NCBI GenBank assembly: GCA_028706835.1
Contig: JAQTVL010000124.1
Coordinates: 1-9,705 of the forward strand
Origin: Phycisphaerae bacterium
GTDB lineage: Bacteria; Planctomycetota; Phycisphaerae; JAJVII01
Direction: 5' to 3'
Length of the DNA stretch: 9,705 nt
In this document: piece after piece, positions 4,553 to 9,705 of the stretch
How positions within the stretch are numbered: the stretch's first letter is position 1
Layout: every line of letters begins with the position of its first letter
Notes under the pieces: model-generated
Databases searched by the model: none
What the model saw: only the letters and a program-made list of their open reading frames with translations
What the model was told of the DNA's origin: nothing
Translations under genes and position numbers: made by a program

Positions 4553-6556
4553 ATGCTGCTTCTCAAACAGACTACCGCCGCGATTCTGAAGATGGGCCCG
4601 TTCGTCGACTCAACGGACGGCGTGACAGCCGAGGCTGGACTATCGATTGCCCAGGGTGACATCCAGATCAGCAAGAACGGCGGGGCATTTACGCAGACGT
4701 CCGAGGCGGCCCCGGTAACGACGCACGACGTGGACGGCTGGTATCCGATTCCGCTCACGACGACGGATACTGGAACGCTCGGCACGCTCAAGGTTCAGGT
4801 GACGATGAGCGGGGCGTTGCCCGTGTGGCAGGAGGCAATGGTACTGACGGCCAACGTGTACGATTCGCTCGTTGGTGGAAGCGATAACCTGGACGTGACG
4901 CTGGCTGATGGGGCACATGGTGGCTCTGCGGCAACACTCACGCTCAAGTCGGTTTCGGTGAGCAATTCCGAGGGCAGCGCGGTCACGATGGCATCGACTG
5001 GCGCCAATGGACATGGCCTATCGGTTGCGGGCAATGGCTCTGGCGAGGGCATCACTGCCGTCGGCGGTGCGACGGGCTACGGGATGGAGTTGACGGGCGG
5101 AGATTCGAGCGGATACGGGCTCAAGGTCACGGGCAAGGGCGATCACGCTGGCGTTATCGTCTCCGGTAGTGGAATGGGTTGCGGCGTGCAGATTGGGGCT
5201 GGGTCGACGGGCGTTGGGCTCTACGTTTCTGGCGGGTCGTCGTCAGGCACGGCCGTACAATTTGTCACACCTGGATCAGGCCCCTATGGGCTGATGATTA
5301 CCGGCGGGAGCAACGGTTCTGGGGTGCGTCTGGTTGGGCAGGGTTCCGGTAGTGGGCTCGACGTTGGGGGTGGATCGACTGGCCACGGGATATTCGCCAC
5401 TGGCGGCTCATCGAGCGGCGATGGAATTCGGGCGACGGGCTACACTGGATCGACGGGCTGCGGTGCTACGTTTATCGGCATGACGAGCGGCTCGGGGATC
5501 GTAGCCACCAAGGGCGCGTCTGGCTATGACGTTGATGCCGACATCCACGGCACGATTGACGTCTGCACGACCAACAGCGACATGCGTGGTACGGACGACG
5601 CAAATACGGTTGTGCCAGACGCCGCGGGAACTGCCTCATCGTTGATTTCTGGGCTGGAGACACACGGGGACAGCACTTGGGCGACGGCGACTGGGTTTGC
5701 CACACCAGGCGATCTGTCGGGGCTGGCCCTTGCGGGCGAGGCTGCGACTGCCGTTACTGGGCTGGCTACGTCGTTGGAACTCTCTGCGGTGCAGACGCAT
5801 GGGGACAGCACATGGGCCACCGCCGATGTGAGTGATCTTGCGACCATTTTGGAGTACGTGAATTGCCTGCCAGCCTCGTGGGTGACTGTACCGACGGCAG
5901 CGGATGTCAAGACGGCACTAGAGGCGAACGGCTCGAAGCTAGATCACCTCTGGGAAATGACTGAGGACGATGGTGGTGTGCGGAGGCTGACCGAAAATGC
6001 CTTGGAGCAGGCACCGGCCGGTGGCGGTGGAAGTGGCACTGCAACGGAAGAGAACCAAGTCACGATCATCGGCCTACTGGAGGCAATCCAGGGCGCCGGT
6101 TGGACTACTGAAACGCTGGTGGCATTGGATGCCGCTATCGCGACCGTGACGGCCAAAACCGACCTCATCACCACGGGCAACATCACGGTGGTGTCGGCCC
6201 TCACGGCCGCAGGCGACCACTTGACGCTCTATATCGGAGATGCCTACTCCACCGAGCGAACGCAACTGCTCACGTTCATCGATTCGACCGACGCATGGCC
6301 AAGCCTGACCGGGGCGACCGTGACGTTTTTCGTGGCCAACCAGGACGGCGACGTTGAACTGACGCACGCCGGAGTGGTGACGACGAGCGGCGGGCATGTT
6401 GCCGTCACCGTGACGCTGGAGGGCGATGATACGTCGGACCTGACGGCTGGCAGGCTGAGCAAGTACGACCTGCGGGCCGAGTGGGCCGACGGCGATCGCA
6501 AGTTGCTCGTGGCACCGACGCTCTGCACGGTGATTGCTCCTATCACGCCAGACTGA
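4553..6556 (+). CDS. Large fibre-like tail protein with 11-residue glycine repeats
   Basis: The 667-residue protein is modular. Residues 1-110 form a beta-rich head of a kind I associate with environmental phage tail proteins (QTTAAILKMGPFVDSTDG, then a DGWYPIPLTTTDTGTLG segment). Residues 151-333 hold about 16 consecutive repeats, mostly of 11 residues with the pattern x-x-G-x-G-h-x-h-x-G-G, likely a beta-solenoid or trimeric shaft. Residues 370-379 and 415-424 repeat THGDSTWATA. Residues 488-497 are a Gly/Ser linker. Residues 550-665 resemble an Ig-like domain of baseplate upper-protein type (LTGATVTFFVANQDGD, then LSKYDLRAEWADGD). There is no signal peptide or enzyme motif. The gene abuts the LamG gene and precedes another long fibre-like gene. 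A structural/adsorption role is strongly suggested by context; the exact virion position is not. Confidence 0.82.
   Translation: MLLLKQTTAAILKMGPFVDSTDGVTAEAGLSIAQGDIQISKNGGAFTQTSEAAPVTTHDVDGWYPIPLTTTDTGTLGTLKVQVTMSGALPVWQEAMVLTANVYDSLVGGSDNLDVTLADGAHGGSAATLTLKSVSVSNSEGSAVTMASTGANGHGLSVAGNGSGEGITAVGGATGYGMELTGGDSSGYGLKVTGKGDHAGVIVSGSGMGCGVQIGAGSTGVGLYVSGGSSSGTAVQFVTPGSGPYGLMITGGSNGSGVRLVGQGSGSGLDVGGGSTGHGIFATGGSSSGDGIRATGYTGSTGCGATFIGMTSGSGIVATKGASGYDVDADIHGTIDVCTTNSDMRGTDDANTVVPDAAGTASSLISGLETHGDSTWATATGFATPGDLSGLALAGEAATAVTGLATSLELSAVQTHGDSTWATADVSDLATILEYVNCLPASWVTVPTAADVKTALEANGSKLDHLWEMTEDDGGVRRLTENALEQAPAGGGGSGTATEENQVTIIGLLEAIQGAGWTTETLVALDAAIATVTAKTDLITTGNITVVSALTAAGDHLTLYIGDAYSTERTQLLTFIDSTDAWPSLTGATVTFFVANQDGDVELTHAGVVTTSGGHVAVTVTLEGDDTSDLTAGRLSKYDLRAEWADGDRKLLVAPTLCTVIAPITPD
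5000..5551 (+). repeat. About 16 coding repeats of 33 bp (11-residue glycine motif)
   Basis: Within the 667-residue fibre gene, successive segments read for example GSGEGITAVGG, ATGYGMELTGG, STGVGLYVSGG, SNGSGVRLVGQ, STGHGIFATGG. Most copies are 11 residues, with a few of 12-13. Glycines and alternating hydrophobics are conserved while the DNA has diverged, so this is an old repeat kept for protein structure. Confidence 0.85.
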
Positions 6557-6557
6557 C

Positions 6558-6562
6558 GAGGA
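6558..6562 (+). promoter_or_regulatory. Ribosome binding site choosing a GTG start
   Basis: GAGGA lies 8 bases before the GTG at 6571 and directly after the TGA of the preceding gene. It makes GTG 6571 a better start than upstream codons in the same open frame, which would overlap the fibre gene by up to 76 bases. Confidence 0.6.
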
Positions 6563-6570
6563 AAAGCATA

Positions 6571-8898
6571 GTGGACATCACCGAAAAGACCAAGGGTGCC
6601 GCACTCATCCCGCGCCAGGAGACGATCAACTGGGCCGGATTCACCGAAGGGTCGTTCACCCTCTCCTTTCAGAACACGACTACCGACCAGCTCGCCTGGA
6701 ACGCGAGCTATTCTGATGTGGAGACCGCGTTGGCTCTGATTGACACCGTTGGCAGCGCGTCGTCAGGGGCCGACTACCACACGACGTGGACTCATGATTC
6801 CACGACTGGGAACGATGCCATCACGGCGAGCGATCCGAACGTGGCCGTGACGCAGGATGCCGCCTACCAGGCCGCCGTTGACGAGGTTCAAACAGTCACG
6901 TTCACTACGGCCACACTCGGGGGCTACTATCTGCTCGCCTTCGAGGGCTACACCACTTCGGCGCTGGTATTTTCATCCACGGCCAGCAGTGTTGCGGATG
7001 CGCTGATTGCCTTGGCGAGCATCGGCGCAACGAACGTATCGGTGACCAATGCGGTCGGTGGTGGGTTCGACGTGTCATTCATCGGCACGCTGGCCGCCGC
7101 CGACCAGAACATGATGACCGCGACCGACTATACGGTTGTTCTCGCCGACTTGGACCTGAGCGGCTACGTGGCAACTACGTCCGTGGTTGGCGGCCAGTAC
7201 GTGTTGACGGGGAACGACAACTACACAGGCGGCACTGCTGGTACACTGACACTCCCTGCCGTGGGCAAGGTCGACACGACGGCAGGCGCATACGGCGTCG
7301 GCGGGACGGGCTCGACGCCGACCTTGGACCTCACCGACTTGGTGGCGGGCAACATCAAGGACGGCGTGACCATCAACGGCGTGTTGGGCACGTTCACGAA
7401 CACGACCGACTATCAACTCAAGACTGACAGCGTTCTCATCTCGGCAATCAGCGCAACCATCGTGAAGTCGGGCGAGACGATCACGGCTACGTCTGGCGCC
7501 ACGCACGTCGACGGCACCTACGATCCGATGTCCGCTGCCGTCTGGCCAGCCGTTGCCAACGTGAGCACGGTAGAGACAGCCTGGGGGCCAACAGGCGCGG
7601 AGTACGCGGGCACGCTGAATATGACGCTCTACTGCCTGATTTCCACGGTGGTCGACGCAGCCTACGTCGTGACCGGCCACGACAACCGTACCGGAGGCGA
7701 CGCAGGGACGTATCCGACGACGGCCACCAGCCAGGGCGTTCAACTGGCGAGCGACCAAGCATCTGTGCTCGCCGCTGCCGAGTACATCCTGAGCGGACAT
7801 AGCATCCTGGAGCAAGCCGGCACGTTGGACCTGAGCACGTATCAACTCAAGACGGATAGTGTGCTCATTTCGGCAATCAGTGCAGGCGATGTTGCGTCCG
7901 GTGCGACCATTACGGCCACGTCTGGCGGCACACACGTCGACGGCACGTTCACGCATACCACGGACTACTGCCTGATTTCAAGCGTGGTGGCTGCCGCCTA
8001 CACAGTCACGGGGCATGACAACTACACGGGCGGCGACGCGGGAACATACCCGACCACAGCCACCAGCCAAGCCGCGCAGCTTGCGACCGACCAAGCTGCC
8101 GTGCTGGCTGCCGCAGCCTACATCCTCGAAGGCCATTCCATCCTATCTCAAGCCGGCACGCTAGACGAGGATAACGTACTGGTTGCGGGCGGTGGAACCT
8201 ACGTAGTCGTGGCTGTGGGCAACGTCAAGTGGGGCACGATGTTCGGCCCGGCCAGCACGCTGGAGGGCACCTACGGGGGCACCACGGGCACGGGCACGCG
8301 GACTATCACCGTCACCATCGACGATGGCACGGACCCGCTGGAGAACGCCTGGGTGCGTCTGACGAACGGCGGGCAATCGTACACGGGCAAGACAAACGCG
8401 AGCGGCGTGATCGTGTTTGCTGTCGACGATGCTACATGGGCGGTGGCTATCACGAAGGCGGCCTATACGCACACGCCTACGACTCTGGTGGTCACGGCAA
8501 ACGCTGCACCAACGTACTCGATGACCGCCGTGAGCTTCACGCCGAGCAGCCCGACCTATGTCACGGGCTATCTGTACGTCTACGATAACGAGGGCGTGGC
8601 CGAAACCAGCATCCCGATCGAGCTGGCGCTGTACACGGCATTGACCGCGGGTATTGCCCACAGCAGCGAGACGCGCATCGAGACAAGTGACGCAACGGGC
8701 CTAGTCGAGTTCACCAACCTGATGCCGGGCGCGACGTACATGGTGCGCAGGGGGTCGCGCAAGACGTGGAATCCGATCACTGCGACGGAGTATCAGCTTG
8801 AGGCTGACCTGGATGTGCTGTGGTCGCTCCTGACCATCCCAGTGGCCGCTACCGACCCATACGAGATGCCTGTCATCTGGGGCGAGGAGGTGGCGTGA
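6571..8898 (+). CDS. Large modular fibre/tail protein with duplicated domains
   Basis: From GTG 6571 the protein is 775 residues. Residues 28-92 and 107-192 are two diverged copies of a beta domain (FTLSFQNTTTDQLAWNASYS; then VQTVTFTTATLGGYYLLAF with SVADALIALASIGATNVSV), a type I have seen in environmental phage and planctomycete proteins. Residues 197-275 have GxDNYTGGxAGT and IxDGVTINGVLGTF motifs typical of phage fibre repeats. Residues 281-532 hold two long near-identical modules. Residues 578-645 resemble a carboxypeptidase-regulatory/Ig-like domain (ENAWVRLTNGGQSYTGKTNA, ASGVIVFAV), and residues 663-745 are a second, diverged one (SDATGLVEFTNLMPGATYMV). No signal peptide, membrane segment or enzyme motif is seen. 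It probably forms part of the host-facing tail with the preceding gene, and it overlaps the next gene in GTGA. Confidence 0.82.
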   Translation: MDITEKTKGAALIPRQETINWAGFTEGSFTLSFQNTTTDQLAWNASYSDVETALALIDTVGSASSGADYHTTWTHDSTTGNDAITASDPNVAVTQDAAYQAAVDEVQTVTFTTATLGGYYLLAFEGYTTSALVFSSTASSVADALIALASIGATNVSVTNAVGGGFDVSFIGTLAAADQNMMTATDYTVVLADLDLSGYVATTSVVGGQYVLTGNDNYTGGTAGTLTLPAVGKVDTTAGAYGVGGTGSTPTLDLTDLVAGNIKDGVTINGVLGTFTNTTDYQLKTDSVLISAISATIVKSGETITATSGATHVDGTYDPMSAAVWPAVANVSTVETAWGPTGAEYAGTLNMTLYCLISTVVDAAYVVTGHDNRTGGDAGTYPTTATSQGVQLASDQASVLAAAEYILSGHSILEQAGTLDLSTYQLKTDSVLISAISAGDVASGATITATSGGTHVDGTFTHTTDYCLISSVVAAAYTVTGHDNYTGGDAGTYPTTATSQAAQLATDQAAVLAAAAYILEGHSILSQAGTLDEDNVLVAGGGTYVVVAVGNVKWGTMFGPASTLEGTYGGTTGTGTRTITVTIDDGTDPLENAWVRLTNGGQSYTGKTNASGVIVFAVDDATWAVAITKAAYTHTPTTLVVTANAAPTYSMTAVSFTPSSPTYVTGYLYVYDNEGVAETSIPIELALYTALTAGIAHSSETRIETSDATGLVEFTNLMPGATYMVRRGSRKTWNPITATEYQLEADLDVLWSLLTIPVAATDPYEMPVIWGEEVA
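7411..8166 (+). repeat. Duplicated A-B coding modules in the fibre gene
   Basis: Module A (YQLKTDSVLISAIS to THVDGT) occurs at 7411-7518 and 7840-7948. Module B (YCLIS through the VTGHDN, GGDAGTYPTTATSQ and GHSIL motifs to AGTLD) occurs at 7630-7830 and 7966-8166. The A copies are 429 bases apart and the B copies 336 bases. The difference is mainly an extra stretch of about 31 codons (around MSAAVWPAVANV) between A and B in the first pair. The repeated protein segments are highly similar, pointing to a relatively recent duplication with later loss or insertion. Confidence 0.88.
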
Positions 8899-9260
8899 GC
8901 GATTGGCGCGAACTGCATCGCTTGATATTCGGCCCTCCCAAGCAATGGAGAGCGACGCTTTGGCCCGCATACGACGCGGCCGTGGACTATGCGGATGTGA
9001 TGGCGTGCATCGGCTGCGTGAACGAGACGGAGATCGCTGGGTTCGCACCAGGAACGCTGCTATGTTCAGGGGCCGACGTGCGGTTGCCTGATGGCGGGCA
9101 AGACACGATCCAGTTGGAATTCAGCGAACACTCGGATGGGTGGAAATACGCCGTGTGGGATGGCGGTCGAAAGATATACGAATTTCGGATATACCGTAAC
9201 ACGCGATTTGAGAGGCTGTTCCTGTGCGAGCGAGTCGAATGGCTGGAGGTGGTCGCATGA
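8895..9260 (+). CDS. Small unknown protein with CxxC
   Basis: The 121-residue product starts at GTG 8895, overlapping the TGA of the large fibre gene, with GAGGAGG ending 4 bases before it. The frame is open further upstream, but those starts lack such a site. I do not recognise the protein. It begins with a Trp-rich stretch (SDWRELHRLIFGPPKQWRATLW), contains CIGC at residues 38-41 plus Cys57 and Cys111, and its second half looks beta-rich (TIQLEFSEHSDGWKYAVWDG, KIYEFRIYRNTRFERLFLC). No membrane segment is seen. Four cysteines might bind a metal, but spacing does not match a finger I can name. Its position directly after the fibre genes suggests a tail assembly helper or small virion protein. 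Confidence 0.65.
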   Translation: MSDWRELHRLIFGPPKQWRATLWPAYDAAVDYADVMACIGCVNETEIAGFAPGTLLCSGADVRLPDGGQDTIQLEFSEHSDGWKYAVWDGGRKIYEFRIYRNTRFERLFLCERVEWLEVVA

Positions 9261-9427
9261 GCACCCAAGCCGCTATGCGCAAGCTCGTAGTCGAGCAGCG
9301 GCGAACCATCGCGACGCTCAAGCAGCAGATAGCGTACCTGAAGTTTGCCCTGAACAACGAGACACTGATAGCGGAGCTGGAGCGGGAGATGAGGATGCAC
9401 CAAGCGATGGCGCGGAGCGAGAACTAG
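9257..9427 (+). CDS. Small coiled-coil protein
   Basis: The 56-residue product starts at ATG 9257 inside the stop of the preceding gene (ATGA), with GGAGGT 6 bases upstream. Residues 8-47 are almost entirely helix-forming and charged, with hydrophobics at heptad-like spacing (RKLVVEQRRTIATLKQQIAY, then ETLIAELEREMRMHQAMAR), so it is probably a short coiled coil that oligomerises. There is no signal peptide or membrane segment. The coupling and strong ribosome binding site make it more credible than its size alone would. The frame is open a little upstream, but the coupled start is preferred. Function unknown; an assembly chaperone or virion scaffold is possible. Confidence 0.6.
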   Translation: MSTQAAMRKLVVEQRRTIATLKQQIAYLKFALNNETLIAELEREMRMHQAMARSEN

Positions 9428-9428
9428 C

Positions 9429-9611
9429 ATGGAACGCAAGCCCACACGACCACGACCCAACCCAACGCCTGCGGGATGTGATAGCGAAGATCGCCTCACG
9501 GAAACGTGCACGCGACTGGCGGCGAGGCTTGATGAACTTGAGGCGAGGCTTGATGAACTGGAATGGCGAGCCGAGCAAGAAGACTTGGCCGCCATGGGCG
9601 ATGACCTGTAG
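9429..9611 (+). CDS. Small acidic coiled-coil protein
   Basis: The 60-residue product starts one base after the previous stop. Residues 1-16 are basic and Pro-rich (ERKPTRPRPNPTPAG). Residues 20-58 are acidic and helical, with two exact seven-residue copies of ARLDELE in register with a coiled-coil heptad. The ribosome binding site (GGAG, 11 bases before the ATG) is weak, so expression probably depends on coupling to the preceding gene. Another + strand frame is open across this whole segment but lacks a credible start. Function unknown; the pairing with another tiny coiled-coil gene may indicate a hetero-oligomer. Confidence 0.52.
   Translation: MERKPTRPRPNPTPAGCDSEDRLTETCTRLAARLDELEARLDELEWRAEQEDLAAMGDDL
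9521..9562 (+). repeat. Two 21-bp tandem repeats encoding heptads
   Basis: Bases 9521-9541 and 9542-9562 differ at one position only, and both encode ARLDELE. The near-identical DNA suggests a recent one-heptad duplication that lengthened the coiled coil without breaking its register. Confidence 0.85.
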
Positions 9612-9705
9612 TTCTATGGTAGGGGACACCAGACAGAGGGAGACACCCAACAGAAGACACCCTAGGGTTGGGTCGGGTCCTTCCGCCGATGCCCCGCCGC
9701 GGTAG
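9612..9705 (+). other. Non-coding tail with direct and inverted repeats
   Basis: No convincing gene is seen in the last 94 bases. GACACC occurs at 9625, 9642 and 9656. The first two copies extend to 13-base near-matches (GACACCAGACAGA and GACACCCAACAGA). ACCCAAC (9645-9651) and GTTGGGT (9667-9673) are complementary, and the 10-bp palindrome ACCCTAGGGT (9659-9668) overlaps the second arm, so two alternative hairpins are possible. There is no T-run. It may be the start of a regulatory or repeat-rich region continuing past the window. A 29-codon frame from ATG 9616 is too weak to call. Confidence 0.45.

Noticed and set aside
5000..5551. CRISPR-like periodic repeats
   Set aside because: The 33-bp period is a protein-coding glycine repeat with diverged DNA, no constant repeat and no unique spacers.
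7075..7956. Long open frame on the - strand (293 codons)
   Set aside because: It lies wholly inside the repeat-rich fibre gene, has low-complexity Arg/Gly/Cys/His-rich content, and mirrors GC-rich codon use of the + strand. Treated as a shadow.
9091..9705. 204-codon + strand frame overlapping the three small terminal genes
   Set aside because: It has no coupled start or ribosome binding site, and its composition is less protein-like than the coupled frames. The segment after about 9420 stays open to the final TAG, so dual coding cannot be fully excluded.

Overview
The window looks like part of the late region of a tailed bacteriophage or prophage from a high-GC bacterium. All supported genes lie on the + strand. 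They are tightly packed: several overlap by 4 bases or abut, and no gap exceeds about 112 bases. The protein types are phage-like: a conserved small phage protein, a LamG-type domain, two very long repeat-rich tail or fibre proteins, and small transmembrane/coiled-coil proteins. No terminase, capsid, integrase, polymerase, tRNA, CRISPR array or insertion sequence is visible. A phage of a planctomycete-like or other environmental host would fit the protein style, but this is an impression, not a demonstrated assignment.

Layout. (1) Bases 2-1350: the 3' part of a papain-like (C1-fold) cysteine peptidase gene overlaps a thioredoxin-fold gene by 4 bases. (2) Bases 1388-2681: three small membrane-associated proteins. 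The first carries an internal signal-peptide-like segment followed by a strongly cationic 40-residue tail. The other two each have one membrane segment near the N-terminus and a long charged, probably coiled-coil C-terminus. With the peptidase this could be a lysis or cell-envelope module, although no classical endolysin is recognisable. (3) Bases 2700-2776: a long imperfect inverted repeat ending in five T residues, the best terminator candidate, separates this block from the next. (4) Bases 2794-9611: a structural/adsorption block with a conserved small phage protein, a beta-rich unknown, a LamG-domain protein, a 667-residue fibre-like protein with about 16 eleven-residue glycine-rich repeats, and a 775-residue fibre-like protein with duplicated modules and Ig-like domains. 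Three small proteins follow, two of them coiled coils. (5) Bases 9612-9705: a short non-coding tail with direct and inverted repeats.

Likely cooperation. Block 4 probably encodes distal tail parts that touch the host, with overlaps and good Shine-Dalgarno sites suggesting coupled translation. Blocks 1 and 2 probably act on the host envelope or on virion or host proteins. The most interesting unit is the peptidase-thioredoxin-cationic peptide-membrane protein run, which resembles no lysis cassette I can name. These functional statements are inferences from fold motifs, topology and gene order.
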